A stretch of 64,000 nt of DNA from Mytilus trossulus (GCF_036588685.1 NC_086374.1:72228457-72292456); one strand, 5' to 3'; numbered from the stretch's first letter, positions 23,040 through 36,040 are shown. Program-made: numbers and translations. Notes: generated by a model from the letters alone, not told the origin.

Positions 23040-23452
23040 TTTATACCCCACGCAACGGGTTGCGGATGGTATAATGTTTTTGACCCGTCCGTCCGTCCGT
23101 CCGTCAGTCCTGTTTCTTGTCATCGCAACTCCTCTCAAACAACAGAACAGAATGTCAAGAAACCTTTTCAGATAATAAGGACATACTATGTAGTTGTGCA
23201 TATCGACGGGAAATTGCAATTCATTTGTTTTTCTAGGAGTTACGCCTCTTTGAACTTATTTTCTTTAATGTACTACTGCAACAGTTTGTCATCGCAACTC
23301 CTCTCAAACCACACAACAGAATTTCACGAAACCTTTTCAGATAATAAGAACATACTATGTAGATGTGCATATTGACAGGAAATCATGATGCAATTTTTTT
23401 TCTTACACATATTTTATTTCTCCAATGACAATATGGGGACGTGGGGTATGTG
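23040..23452. mobile_element. MITE-like repeat with ATACCCCACG ends and internal duplication
   Basis: The left end reads ATACCCCACG (about 23043) and the right end its reverse complement CGTGGGGTAT (about 23450). A CCGT tandem follows the left end. Inside, a block starting GTCATCGCAACTCCTCTCAA occurs at 23119 and 23288, a 169-bp direct duplication. Non-coding. Lies between exons 1 and 2 of gene 3. Confidence 0.6.
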
Positions 23453-24089
23453 AGCGTGCTCACTAAGGTTCTTTAATTTTCATAGTTCGTAGTAGCTATC
23501 GCATAAACTATTGTACAGAGTCTCTTTATAATATAAAAACATACCCATAAGCAACATTATCCAGTAGATATTCATTCTTGAGCATTTAGTGAACATGTAT
23601 TATCGGGAAACTTTTCTCCTCTTAATAATATTCATTAAAAATATTCATGAAGAAAAAAGCTATCCATCATGTTTCTAGTAACATCTAACGTATGCAAAAA
23701 GTAATATGTTCAATATTATAAGTTTGAAAGATTGGAATATAAAATCAATTCGCACAATTATATTAATGGCTAAAAGTATTTCTACATACCACAATCTGTT
23801 TATTTGTTTAGGTATACACAAGAAAGTTGGACACTTTCAACTTTCTTTGAATTAGTTTTAAATTCAGAATCGGAATATTGATGCAACGTTGTTGAATCTT
23901 ACAAATAACAATACAATATCAAAAACACACTTTGGGGTTGAGATTATAATAGCTGGATATTGAAAGATTTATTTGGTTTTGTTAAATTCGTTATCTAACA
24001 ATTATGGAACCATATTTGAGTATATTTGATAGACATTCCATAGCAACACGTTCGATAATTATCATCAAAGATACCAGGCTTATAATCTG

Positions 24090-24480
24090 ACTAAACAAAC
24101 ATTTGAAGGCCGTACATTGACCTATAATGGTTTACTTTTTTAAAATTTGGATCCATTAAAACGTTTAATCCCGCTGCAAATGTTTGTACCTGTCCTACGT
24201 CAGGAATCTGATGTACAGTAGTTGTCGTTTGTATATGTAATTTATACGTGTTTCTCGTTTCTCGTTTCTCGTTTTTTTTTATATAGATTAGACCGTTGGT
24301 TTTCCCGTTTGAAGGGTTTTACCTTAGTAATTTTGGGGCCCTTTATAGCTTGTTGTTCGGTGTGAGCCAAGGCTCCGTGTTGAAGGCCGTACATTGACCT
24401 AAAATGATTTACTTTTTTAAAATTGTTATTTGGATGGAGAGTTGTCTCATTGGCACTCACACCACATCTTCCTATATCTA
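24090..24480 (+). repeat. Interspersed repeat M1, short subfamily
   Basis: Closest to 7150-7485: TTTAATCCCGCTGCAAATG, TTCGGTGTGAGCCAAGG and CTCACACCACATCTTCC are shared. A TTCTCGT triplication occurs near 24250-24275. Non-coding. Confidence 0.6.
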
Positions 24481-24524
24481 TTGACGTAATAAATATTCTC
24501 ACATTATATCAAAGTACATTTTCA

Positions 24525-25345
24525 AGATTAGTAGTTAGCAATATCCTTTAACTCTACGTTTCGCTATAATGATGACGTTCTTTCACTAAATAATTCAAAA
24601 TTTGGTGACTATATTGAACGCATCTATCCCATCGATTTAGAGATAAAGGATACAACAGATGCATTTAAGTCGGCCTCATATCTTGACTTACATCTAAAAA
24701 TTGACAATATGGGTAAGTTGATAACAAAACTTTACGACAAAAGAGAAGATTTCGGGTTCCAATAGTGAACTTTCCATTTCTAAGTAGCAACATTCCAGTA
24801 GCACCTGTATACGGATTATATATCTCCCAATTGATACGATATTCCCGTGCTTGTATTTTTCTATCATGATTTTCTTGATAGAGGGTTGCTGCTCACAAGA
24901 AAGCTATTACATCAAGAGTTCCAAAATTGTGAAGTTAGAATTATCCTTTCGTAAATTTTGCGGACGACATCACGAGTTGATTGACTGTTATTGAATAACC
25001 GTTTCACAAATGATATCGGATATGTTCCTTACGTCATAACTACAATCCCCTTCCCTTTCATGAATATGACCTACCGAATTAGACTATTTACCGGATTTAT
25101 TATAACATAAGCAACAAAACTGGTGCCACATGTGGGGCAGGGCCTGCTTACTCTTCTAGAGCACCTGAGATCACCCCTAGTTTTTGATGGGGTTCGTGAT
25201 GCTTATTCTTTAGTTTTCTATGTTGTGGCATGTGTCATGTAGTTTGTCTGTTTGTATTCTTTCATTTTTAGCCAGGCGTTGTCAGTTTATTTTCGATTTA
25301 CGAGTTTGACTGTCCCTCTGGTATCTTTAGTTCCTCTTTTACAAG
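24525..25345 (+). pseudogene. Penelope-like element, 3' half with tail
   Basis: Translation in shifting frames gives NDDVLSL, NNSKFGDYIERIYPI, LEIKDTTDAFKSASYLDLHL, TKLYDKREDF, PVYGLYISQLIRYSRACI and FLDRGLLLTRKLL. Then come a frame with several breaks and a non-coding tail from about 25130 ending GACTGTCCCTCTGGTATCTT at 25335. The sequence parallels 62930-64000 closely, base by base. The catalytic core lies upstream of the preserved part. Stops and frameshifts make it inactive. Confidence 0.65.
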
Positions 25346-25399
25346 GAAACGAATATATTATATAGTATAAAAAGTAAATTTAGATAAAATTAATATATA

Positions 25400-28300
25400 T
25401 CTATGGTTTGTCATGTCAGCATAGAACTGCTTACTACTGGGATGGCTAATACACATACAGTGGCGATCAACCTAGATTTGTTTGGGTTGTGTGTGTTTTT
25501 TTTTTTTTATAGTAATCAATATCTTAAAAAAAAGAAGAAAGGTAAAATATACCAAAATGTTGAATCACAAAATACCTGAACTCCGAGGAAAATTTAAAAC
25601 GAATAGTCCATAGTCCAATGCCAAAATCAAAGCACAAACACATCAAACCAATGGACAACAACTGCCATATTCCTGACTTGTACAGACAGTTTAACTGAAC
25701 ATTTAAAGTAAAATGAAATCATAACAATACGGGACCTGTCATTGTTAGATAATGAAAAAAAGAAGAATTTGTATGATATGCAAAGCTTATTTTGTCAGAC
25801 CATAAAATGAAGATAGTGTTAACAACTTAAGGGCCTACTTCGAACTTTAGTTAAGAAAAGTGCCCATACTGTATAGTAAGCTATTAAGCTATTAAAAATC
25901 ACTCGACTCATCAGATCTGTATTAAGCACTGAAAAAAAAGACGAACAACACAAATAATACTAAAATTCTAAGAATACTCACAGTCACTGACAATTATTCA
26001 AAAATAATTCAAACTAAATCGAATGAATTAACCATGTTTTTCGAAATAATCTATCAATCAGCATATGTTAAATTGATTATATCTACAAAACAGCAATTGC
26101 AGTCCTGAAAATGCATAACCTTGCCCCATACCAAAATAATAGCATCGACAGGGTCTAGGAACGAGTGCATAACTGCATAGATATACATATGTAAATATAA
26201 ATGAATAAAAATCATTCATCAATCAATCAATCACAGCCAGAAAGGACATAAAAAATCGTAAAATCCATCTATGATCAACTTTGCCAGAAATTCACTAGGT
26301 CATAACTCAGTTAGCATGACGATATGGTATTCCATTGGTAATAAGTTTCCAAAAGGAACAGTCAATATGGAACCCAACAGTTGTATCTATGAAATAATTC
26401 AGTAAATATTTTGATCAATTTACGTTAACGAAAGTCCTGACTTAATATTTCACTATTTATACATAGATTACATTCATTGATATCTAAAATGTCACTGCAG
26501 GCACAGGCCGAGGGTTGTCAAGTAAGTTCGGACAAAAATAGGCACGTTGCAGGAACATCACTGTTAAAACAAAGACAAATTAACAATGGGAGATTTTCTT
26601 GAGCATTCGAAATGTCCATATCTATGAAAATGACACTTAATGGAGTTGACATAAGATATATTCAAATTCAGTTCCCTTGGGCAAGTTTCTAGTGACGAAT
26701 ATTATTCATTTAAAGCAAAAACATGTAATCAAGGTTATCGTAAGTGTTTTTATTCTATCCATTAAATGGAATAAGACATACCTACACTGAATGCTGTGAT
26801 TCATAACAACAAAGGAACAGATTTGATATCAAAGCCGTGTAATTTGTGCACATATGTACAAAAACAAACATTTTATTCGATTAACTTTATTGCCGAAAAG
26901 TAAATATATGTTGTCAAGCAGAATACCTTCTCATAACCTTATCAATAGGTCTGTCATTCAAATCAACATTTAACCTCGTGTTACTGAAAACTGTACACAC
27001 TGACATGAAAGTGGTATTGTCCTTGAATTGAAACCTATTGTAATTGTTTTTATACACAAATGTATTTAAACATCTAGGGCTTGTAAAACATCACTTAAAT
27101 ATCAAACTTATAATTTGGTATGCCAGACGCAAGTTTTGGCCATATAAGACACGTTTGCTTTGCTAGAAACAAGGCAATTAGAAAACCTAAACAATTACGA
27201 TGTAAAAACCACGTAAATTCAAAAAGTGTTAAATCTCGCTGAGGAATTATATGCACGGAGGAAGACAAACTTCGAATGATTTTAACATTTTAAACGAATA
27301 GACAATTAACGAAAAAGACCACGTCAATGATATGCATATTAAAAGAGGACTGGACTGGTGAAACCCTCGAATTTCACAAGAAGGGAATAAATTCTGTCAT
27401 GAAAGAAAAAATCATTAATTAGATTAGATTTTCAATTCGAAACGATGTGCGTACGTTTAAAAAAAGTAATTACCAATGTGATATAAGCCATTTATGAATA
27501 CCTTTCAAATACTGTAGGTTTAATTATTGAATCGTTTACCACGGAGTTATATTGTCGTTATATTTGTTTATTTGATTCTGTTGAACTTTTAACGGTTGTC
27601 TATATTCTACAACATACTGAAGAAGCAGGGATAGAATGCTGTGCTCTTAAATATAATCGGTTTGTTATAATTTAAAAATAAAAAAAATAGCATTCAGCTA
27701 TAAAAAAGGCATATCATCCAGCTTATCAGCTATCAAAGTTTTAAAAATGTGATACAGGCCATTAATGAATACCTTTCATATACTGTAGGTTTAAATATTT
27801 ATTCGTTAACAGTTTTACATGGAGTTAAAAGGGATTTTGTCAATATTGTCAGGAAATCAGGAATATCATTCAGCTATTAAACCAGTTTTAACCCACTGTT
27901 TTCCAAGTCAGGAGTATATCAGTTGTTTTCATTCATTCGGTTGGTTGATAAAGCTTAACATTTGATTTTGTAAACTTTTGTAAACTCTCCCTTGTGAATG
28001 CGGTATGGTATTTAATACTTTTAAATACTGTGTCATATAACCAGTTATGAGACACATGGAATTAATAAGATATTTTATTGTCTCACTATTTAAATTTATT
28101 TAAGACCTTATAAAGTTTAACTTACGATATAGGTTTTGGTCTTTTCGAGTTCTGTAGAGTTATATATGTGTCCTTATTCTTAAGTCTTTTACCGATACTT
28201 ATCTCATTGGTTATAATTCTACACCTCTTTTTTCATATCAGATGAGAACAATCTCAGTCTTTCTCTATGGACTTGATGCATGAATAGTTTCAGGTGGCGT

Positions 28301-28622
28301 AGCTGTCTTTTTTTAGCATTTATATATAAATCTAACGTATTATATTTTATATCTATATACATACACATTAATATATCAATGTGAATACAATATATAATTA
28401 GCACAACCAAAGTTTAAATATCAAATTTAAAAAATAAAACACTGTAAAATCCTATAATAAAATTATTGTGCAATCAATATACAATGTGTCATATTACCTT
28501 ATTATCGAAATCTAAATATAACACGATCTTATCAATCAACTAAATAAAAAAAATCATTGCACTTCGACATAAATTTTATTGGTCGATGGTCTTAGATCTA
28601 CTTTCAATTAATACATTTAATG
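25400..28622. other. Gene-free stretch between genes 2 and 3
   Basis: It contains an M2 copy (25530-25700, minus) and an eroded hammerhead-repeat piece near 27100-27150 (GGTATGCCAGACGC on the plus strand). A weak duplication pairs 27470-27545 with 27750-27830, both with GAATACCTTTCA and TACTGTAGGTTTAA. I see no exon. Confidence 0.5.
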
Positions 28623-29299
28623 TTAAAGGGGCACTAGCTGTCAAATCCATGGTCACCGATTTGACTCAAATTCTCATATTTGATTTATAACAATGTAAAA
28701 CATTTATCCAAACTACCAAAAGTCTAAAATAAACAGTATACAGAACATAGTGTAGATGATATGTAGGTTCATTTCGTGTGTATGTTAGCCCATACGCCAT
28801 CTAATTAACTATTGATTTGACCTCAAATGACCATATAAGCGATGTAAACATAAAAAAACGATATGAATAGATTAAACCAACACGTGCAATTGGATTTTTA
28901 TAGGTCTGTTTGATTTTATCTAATAGATTAAAAATTTATGTTTATCATTGTTTTTAACCGTATAAGAATGATTTTATATAGATCGAATCAGTAATCAAAT
29001 GATTTACCGTAGTTTCACTTTCATTGTTGACATTATTTTTCTTTAAATAACCTCTACACGTATAATGCATGCGTTGCCAATCTCCAACTAGGGGTTACAT
29101 TGAAGTCCACATGCATACGGATTTAATGAGGTCGACTTATTAACTTGCAAGTGAATGAGTAATTATCAGTGTTTCTTCGCTTAATTTGAAAGAATTTAAC
29201 CATTTTGGCTGCTAAAAGTGAATTATTATTTCACTTTTTCACTTTCATTATTGATTGAACAAAAAAATCTTACTTCTTATGTAGCTAATGCCCCTTTAA
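28623..29299. mobile_element. MITE with TTAAAGGGGCAYTAGCT terminal inverted repeats
   Basis: The left end at 28623-28639 and right end at 29283-29299 are inverted copies of TTAAAGGGGCAYTAGCT with one mismatch. The 640-bp interior is non-coding. A diverged inverted copy of the interior occupies 56220-56710. It lies just downstream of the last exon of gene 2. Confidence 0.7.
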
Positions 29300-29438
29300 G
29301 CACAGTAATTGTCCTTCTCTAGATTGTGATATTTTAGTTGCCCACGGAAAGTTCCATAAACAAAATCGTTTCCGATTGTTGACGTTTTCTTTTTGAATGC
29401 ACTTTAAACTTCTATCTTTCGGCAATGCATATTTGAGT

Positions 29439-32400
29439 TTAAGTTTTTAGAAATGATTTATTCTTTCTCCGGTCCTGGATTCGGGTTAAGTCGATCAAAA
29501 CTACTAAAAAGAAAAATGAACAGATAATAATTAGTCCTGTATATCCCATAACTTTGGCAGAAAGTCTGTTATCTGCTGCTGATGTATGCATCCGTATGTG
29601 TGCTCCTGTTTTGTGTTTGTCCACCTTATATACGTCTAGAGATGATGAGTTGCGGGAACTATTTTGCGGAGTATTGATGCAATTACATGGTGGGCATGTA
29701 GTGACAACAGTGACGCTAGAGAAATTGTGATTGGTTGTTGATGTCGCTGTTGAAATATATGTTGATGTCATGGATTCAGTTGTGGTCATTGTATTAGAAA
29801 TAGATGACATAGTCGAAGATTTAGGTAACGTAATGGATTCAGTTGTGGTTGTTGTCTTACAAGGAGATGTCACTGCAAAACAAGAGAAGAATTAGAACTG
29901 AAATTAAAATCGATTTTGAACGGTGATTCAAATATTATTCATTTAGCATGGATTTTGCTAAGTTTATTTTGTTTGGAGAAGTTCCCATTACAAAAATACA
30001 AGATATCAAGCATTTCATATTTGAACACGAACATTTTGCCATTTTATTGAAATTGAAAGACTGAAATGAGTTGTCGTTGGTCAATACTATCTGTTATTTT
30101 TCTTTTTGATTTATTGTTGAAGTTTAAAGCCCTTGTGTGTAGTTGTCTGACTGGGAATCATGTTACCTGATCTTTATATTTGTAAAAGCGGAATATATAA
30201 AAATAGACTGAGAGTCGTTATTTTTTTTTTTATTATACTGATTTTAAGATATGTAAATGAAATCTATCTTTATGAATAAACTCATCATAGATACCAGGAC
30301 TAACATTTGTATATACGCCAGACGCGCGTTTCGTCTACAAAAGACTCATCAGTGACGCTCGAATCCAAAAAAGTTAAAACAAACTCTAAGTTGTCTTTAT
30401 TAGTAATACTTTCAGTGTTAAGTCTTTTGTGGTGATATAAATTTCACATGTCTCTGTACTTATACATCCCATCATTGTGTTTTTGTTCTATGGTAAAATT
30501 TTGTATTTTTGTCTTTCATTTTTTACTAATGTGCTTCTTTGTTACATATCTGTTTGTTTTTATTATGATTAAGATCATGATACAATGTAGACTGCTGAAC
30601 TCATATTTTTTGACATTTTTAACTTTTATGTTTGTTTGTTTTGTTCACACATCGTCCATATAATGGAATTTTATGCGACTGTCGTAAAAGTGAGTGGTTA
30701 AGCTTGCTACAAAACCAGGTAAAATCTATCATTTTCTACAGAAGAAAATACATGTACAAAGTCAGGAATATGCCAGTAGTTATCCATTCGTTTGAACTGT
30801 TTGAGGTTTTGATTTTTGCCAGGAGTTAAATATATTTTTTTAACCTTTCAATGAACATTAGGTCTTAATTTTGCAAGCGAAATAAAAATATTAAACGAGT
30901 CGTTTTGAGATTTTTTAAAAGCCCCCCTTTTGACCTTTGACCGCAGTATTCAAAAATCTGCACTACTTTTGCACTCTACGACACGCCTTAATCAAAGAAT
31001 ATTATTTTAATTTCAAAATAAGACCAAAAGTAGCCGTGAGGTATTTCGGTCCATTTAATATTCAAATTTACCTTATTTGTCACCTCACTATATGTTCTAC
31101 TACTTATTGGTACAAACTTGATATAACTAATCAATTTAATCAATGAATTTCTTCGATAAATTGTTTTACTGCAAAAGGAACAAAATGGATTTTTTGGAAT
31201 AATGTTGAAAGTTTTCAATCATTAAAATGTTCCAGTCTTCCAATTTCTAAAAATGTCCACCGACTTCTTCACTTAGCATTAAATAAGTCTTCGGTATATA
31301 AGCGTTTTGTAGATGGTATCATTATGCTCGACTTAATCCTACCTGATTTGTCCCGCGAAAATTACCGTTGACAATACTCAAAAGGAAAATAAACATTTAA
31401 AAAAAGCAGGTTTGGTATTATCGCCAATGACCACAAATACCCACCACAGTTCTAATGAAGTAAATATATATATTTTTTATATACGATTGTGGTATCTGCA
31501 AGGAATCTTTTACTGTTATCAAAACCATTTTAAGTTGTTTCATTTAGTTGCCTCTTCTGTCAATTCGTTATTTTAGTTAATTCTCATTGAAGTGTACTTC
31601 ATACTTAACCTTACATAATCTCTCTTCAAATGTATAACTGTAAATGGATAAATTTCTAGTTTCAAAATCCAAAAATTAATTCCAAACTTGTATCACTCAC
31701 ACTTCTTACATTAAACTAAACATGTTCACACGAATACTCATAATACAAGTTTGAATATAAGAAGGCCATAGAGGCATAATGATCTAAAAAGTTTGTCTAC
31801 AGTATCAATAGTCTGTTAGACGTGTGATTCGAATCTCAGTCTGGCCAAGTGTTTGACTCTGATCTTAATTGACTAAGATTGTCAGTAGATTTTCCTACTG
31901 TCAGTCGGTGCTTCTCCTAGTGTACTTTATATTCAAAATTCCTAATTACACACAAGTTGAAATGTTGAGTTTAAAAAAGACGATTTTTTTCAAGATTTAT
32001 AGAAAAGCGTCATATGTTTACAAACTAATTGGTGGGATATCAAAATTCGATTTTGACTGAACACATACTTACAATTTTGACATAGGGCACCATTTCTTTT
32101 GGTACATGCTTGTGTTTTCCATTCTAAAAAGTCGTTGCTCATCCGAACACAGTTTTGGTTATATGTAGAATCAGTATGACAGAATACATTTGATGATGTC
32201 ATACAATTTGGTTCGTCTGCATACCAAGGTGGTATCCATGCCAACACGTCATTGTTTACCCATACAAAGTCAAGAAGTGACGCATTCCAAACTAGTCCTA
32301 TCCAGATATCTACAAATAAACTACAAAATACGTAAGTATATGGTCAGACGTTTATATTTTTTTTTATTACAAAATCTTTTCATGCAAACGTTTATATTTT

Positions 32401-35400
32401 ATTTTATTACAAAATCTTTTCATGCAGGTCTTTGGTGAAATCATCTCAGAGGAAAACGCGAAGGGCGGTATTATTGTTAAATCAGGGGGTTTAGTATTTC
32501 AGTTTGCTTTCTTTATATAATAGCTACGAACAACGAATTATCCTATTGTGACGGCATAAAAAAAAGGCGACCATGTCTGATGACGTTATATATTTTGAAA
32601 AAAATGTTTGAGTTTGTCTGCATATCGTTTAAAAATCATTACAGAAACAGATAACGCCACCAAATCTCGTGCAATACGATACTTATTCACTCTTGACAAT
32701 TTGATTTTAAATAATTAAAACTCTCGGCAACCTCGCGTTTTAAATTTGAAAATTGAACTGTCTCGAGGGGATTAATATCGTTTCACACTCTGTACAGTAG
32801 TAGCAACTATATTTATATTATAAGCTTACTGTCTAGTTGATAAATTCATGTTATATATATGACGAAAATAAATTAAAGTTAATCAAATAGGTATTTTTTG
32901 TACTGTGGTCGACCGGTACGAAGGGTGGAAATTTCAACCTCCTCTGGAAAATAAAGGTTACTTGGATGGATAAGGGAAGAAGTCTTGTAATAGAGAACCT
33001 GCAGAAAAAAAGTTGTTGTAATGACACCTGAACATACAGAAACACACTCTCTATACGTGACAACGGATTGAGTTCATTCCGACAGAACGTGTCCATACAT
33101 CCCAAAAATCCAAACGGACCTTTTACTTTACATGGGTTTTTCTTCGAGATAGATCAAGTCCATTGATAACGATATTTCTATACCTCTGCCATTTCTTGAG
33201 GTTTAATCCGATTAAAATCGACTTTTTCTATTGGGGAAAATGTCATGCTTTTTCCACGCTTATATATCCTTGTTGAAAATGATAAAGAGTCCATATGAAA
33301 GCCAGTTCAAGGGTATAATGAATTTCACATATCCTCATTTTCAACGAATGTCCAGATTTCATATCCTTAATATTTTGTAGACGAAACGCGCGTCTGGCGT
33401 ATATACTAAATTTAGTCCTGGTATCTATGATGAGTTTATTTAATCCAAATAACCCCTCTTTTCTTTACAGGGCCGATCATTATACTTATTATGATTTTTT
33501 TGTCGTCCTGAACATGCATGAAAATGATTCCCAGTTGGCTTCAAGCTAACAATAAGTATAAAACGATCACGTTCATTTTTTTTATCGTTATTGCCTCCAC
33601 ATCAAGTTTTGTTGTTGTTGAGTGTCCTAAAAAGTAAAATCTCAAAAATACTGAACTCTAAGGAAAATTCTAAACGGAAAGAACCTAATCAAATGGCATA
33701 ATCAAAAGCTCAAACACATCAAACAAATGGACAACAACTGTCATAATCCTGACTTGAGAACAAGACTGAACACCATAGAAAACAGTTTGGAAAAAAGAAC
33801 AAAGCCTTAAAGACAAACACCATTATTTCACTTGAACACTAAAAATTAAGCGATACGGAACAACATAAAACTGTGGGTCATTAACCATAGTTTACGACTA
33901 ATCAGATCACAACTAAGAAAAGTATAATTTTCTTGTTCGCTACTTTCAATGTTAATATTTCAAACTTTTACCTTTACCTCTTAAAACAAATATTCATGAT
34001 CATATACTGACTTTTTGGAAAATTTTATTGCTGTAATTTTTACTTGTCACAACTATGAAAACCATTGTTGCGTTTGAAGTTCAACTGTTCAAGAACAAAA
34101 TTAATGTCTTCAACGGTAATGTTGATGTTTTTCAATAAATGTTTTTTTTCTTTGTGTGATTATCTTTCCACCCAATAGTCCCTATCTAGTAACGTAAACC
34201 TAACATAGTAATGTCATCAAACATGTGCTAATGATTTTATCCAACCTCTCCTTACATTTTCTAAGTAAGCATACCTGGTTGTAGGCAAATAATTTATAAC
34301 TTCTGTCATGACATCATCGTCACAAATCACTACCAAGTCCATACCATAATCATTAATACACATATATCTGGCGTCTGCGTATGATAAACCTAATGGGGCT
34401 GTTATCATTTTGTAAGTATTTGGACGCACATAGCCTACAATAAAAGCACGTTTCTGAAATGTGTATTGGTCTTGATTTTGTTATTGTTGAATTTGAAATT
34501 TGATTTGAACTGCTGGACATTGCAATTATATTTTATATATTCATTTTTCAATTCTGTAACCTTTTTTTGTATATATCCTGTGTCTTAACATGCAACACTA
34601 TATAAGAGTTTGAACATCATATTACCGTAATAGTTATCAAATAAAAGAGAAACAAATATTGATGTGGAGATTTCAACCTCCTTTACTTTACTTTCTGTTT
34701 ATGACTTTAAATAGGTCCTTTTACGTTTGATTAACTCCTTTACGTTTGTAATGTGTTTTTGATTTTTAAATAGTTTATTAATATTGAGAATATCTGATGA
34801 CATTTATGGTTGAAACGTGCATCTGTTGAGGTAAAATTGGAACCGTCAAATTGACTTGACCATAGGTACACAGAATAATATACAATAGAATAAAGTTAGA
34901 TTTTATATCACCGATCTCGTATTATAAAAAACATAACAATATCTAAGGGTATTGCATAGCAATATAATTTTTCCCACAGAAAGTAACCAAAAAGTAAGCG
35001 TGCAATAAATTTCAATATTGCACTAGACTAAGTGCAATAAATCTTCAAAATTCATGACGTCATCAACGACAAAATCTAAGTGTAAACCAATTTTTACTTT
35101 CAAATATTATATTGCTATACAATAAAAGGGTTATCAAAAAAGTCCAAAACAAAAACTTGCAAAGTTCAAAGTAAGAACATACATGGTTGGTTGAATCTGG
35201 TTTCAAGGCTAGCCAAACCTTCCGTTTATTTAGCGTAACATGGTTATTTATAGTATATTGGGAAACAAGTTTTTGAAACTTATATTAATCCCTCTCCACT
35301 TTGCGGGTGCGAGTGCTGCCTTGTAGCGGCATTACCCTGCTCTTTTTTGAAATCTACAAGGGTGTCTTTTACGTGCAAGAGATATGGCACTTTCATCGTT

Positions 35401-36040
35401 TCCTCAAGACCATTCCCGCAAATGGTGTCAAGGGAGAGCCGAAATTTCAGTCCCTAAAATTTTCATCATTGACCAGGAATCGAACCGGGAACCTTTGAGT
35501 AAGAAGTCCGATGCACTTTTTTTTTTTATCTTTATTAAATAAAACATTCACTGCAATTAACAATATCTTATAAAAACAAACATAACATACTCAATTCTCA
35601 AAATGTCATTCTGTAATCTTATCTTACTACAAATTTACAAATAAAACATCAGGATATCTTCATCTAATAAAACAATACAATTATTATCATTTAAAAAATT
35701 ATTGTGAAAAACAGAAAGTCTATTTACAATATGTATGGAAATATCTTACATAATATTTCACAGTATATTTAAAATATTTCACACTTTTTACAGTGTTTTT
35801 TATCATGTGTCTCTGTTTTATAACACACATTTTACTGTTCATGTCATTCCAAGAAGGGAAATCTCTTGTAAGTATACTTTTGAAAAAAAATCTATTTTAG
35901 ACTTTTCAAACAACTGAAAAAAAAATTAGTCCGATGCACTAACCCCTACACCACGGCTCCGCTTATTTGAAAATGTTAAAATATATAAGCGTTTAGTACT
36001 TACCTAATAGGAAAAACAGTAATAATGTTTTTGATAACAT
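29439..36040 (-). CDS. CTLD receptor gene 2: lectin domain, mucin-like stalk, transmembrane
   Basis: Four exons, all phases closing: 36040-36004, 34434-34275, 32320-32073, 29872-29439 (292 aa). Exon 1 encodes the signal peptide MLSKTLLLFFLL. Exons 2 and 3 form a CTLD (about residues 14-148) with cysteines at 38, 123, 138 and 146 in the canonical pairing positions, WIGL at about 72, and EPN at 102-104, the Ca-site motif tied to mannose-type sugar binding. The usual WND is not obvious. Exon 4 gives a Thr/Ser-rich stalk, the CPPCNC cluster (208-213), TGAHIRMHTS, a membrane segment (about 257-277) and a 15-residue basic tail without a signalling motif I recognise. The acceptor of exon 3 was chosen at TTTTGTAG|T (32321) because only that keeps frame. 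It is probably a cell-surface lectin of immune or recognition type, and ligand is unknown. Confidence 0.8.
30315..30358 (-). ncRNA. Hammerhead ribozyme, family 1, solitary copy
   Basis: All parts are present on the minus strand: stem I GCGTCA with TGGCGT, CTGATGA, stem II GTCT with AGAC, GAA, ACGCGCGT, then C. Flanks (ATAAACTCATCATAGATACC on the left) match those of 33374-33440 and 48600-48690, a subfamily distinct from the 21.3-kb array. Lies in intron 3 of gene 2. Confidence 0.75.
30665..30825 (+). repeat. Interspersed repeat M2
   Basis: Plus-strand copy with CTACAAAACCAGG, CAAAGTCAGGAATATGCCAG and TTATCCATTCGTTTGAA. Intron 3 of gene 2. Confidence 0.55.
32535..32735 (-). repeat. Dispersed repeat, inverted partner of 1195-1395
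   Basis: The reverse complement carries GTCATCAGACATGGTCGCC and ACGAGATTTGGTG as at 1195-1395. Non-coding. Intron 2 of gene 2. Confidence 0.6.
33374..33440 (+). pseudogene. Truncated family 1 hammerhead repeat
   Basis: It retains TTTTGTAGACGAAACGCGCG, the rest of stem III and TGGCGT, but CTGATGA and the 5' strand of stem I are gone. The downstream TAGTCCTGGTATCTATGATG matches 48650-48680. Confidence 0.6.
33625..33780 (-). repeat. Interspersed repeat M2
   Basis: Minus-strand copy: ATACTGAACTCTAAGGAAAA and CAACTGTCATAATCCTGACT on the plus strand. Intron 2 of gene 2. Confidence 0.55.
35286..35965 (-). mobile_element. tRNA-derived SINE split by a later insertion
   Basis: On the minus strand the head has an A-box-like TGGTGTAGGGGTTAGTGC (about 35936-35953) and a B box GGTTCGATTCC (35476-35486). 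The body follows, with GGCTCTCCCTTGACACC and CACCCGCAAAGTGGAGAGGG. The head is interrupted between the boxes by the 410-bp insertion at 35518-35927. Joined, the head is tRNA-like in length. Body sequence may belong to the molluscan V-SINE or Meta-type families, which I cannot settle by eye. Confidence 0.7.
35518..35927 (-). mobile_element. 5'-truncated retroposed insertion with 13-bp target duplication
   Basis: AGTCCGATGCACT occurs at 35505-35517 and again at 35928-35940, exactly flanking. On the minus strand the insert ends AATAAAGATAAAAAAAAAA, that is, a polyadenylation signal and an A tail next to the duplication. This is target-primed reverse transcription of an AT-rich RNA, probably a LINE 3' end. 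No coding frame is recognisable. Confidence 0.8.

Larger units (their letters stand above)
16780..23575 (-). pseudogene. CTLD receptor gene 3 (broken paralog of gene 2)
   Basis: Exon 1 (23575-23545) encodes MNIYWIMLLM plus G and a GTATGT donor. Exon 2 (22709-22533) is largely unreadable but ends with LFDNDIMTDLTQYMNTLAV, parallel to the end of gene 2 exon 2. Exon 3 (19187-18936) opens TNYDIWIGM. It is thrown out of frame at an A run near 19135, then carries two in-frame stops, although the EPNC and HENCVRMG landmarks and the phase-1 donor survive. The last exon (17584-16780) has a repetitive Thr/Ser stalk with a 1-base deletion near 17499. Downstream it has a CTCK cluster, TVDKLSTSAYIRRHTS and MGYTGAIVICFVFI, then a stop inside the membrane segment. 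The juxtamembrane part aligns with gene 2, so ancestry is clear. The lesions are spread over three exons, so this is a pseudogene and not a sequencing slip. A DNA transposon carrying a retrozyme array sits in intron 2. Confidence 0.75.

Noticed and set aside
30448..30663. 71-codon hydrophobic plus-strand frame
   Set aside because: Phe/Leu/Cys-rich translation of T-rich DNA, antisense in an intron.
31170..31372. About 65 open plus-strand codons (SLPISKNVHRLLHLALNKSS)
   Set aside because: No start, no recognised family. Could be an old retroelement scrap, but I cannot support it.
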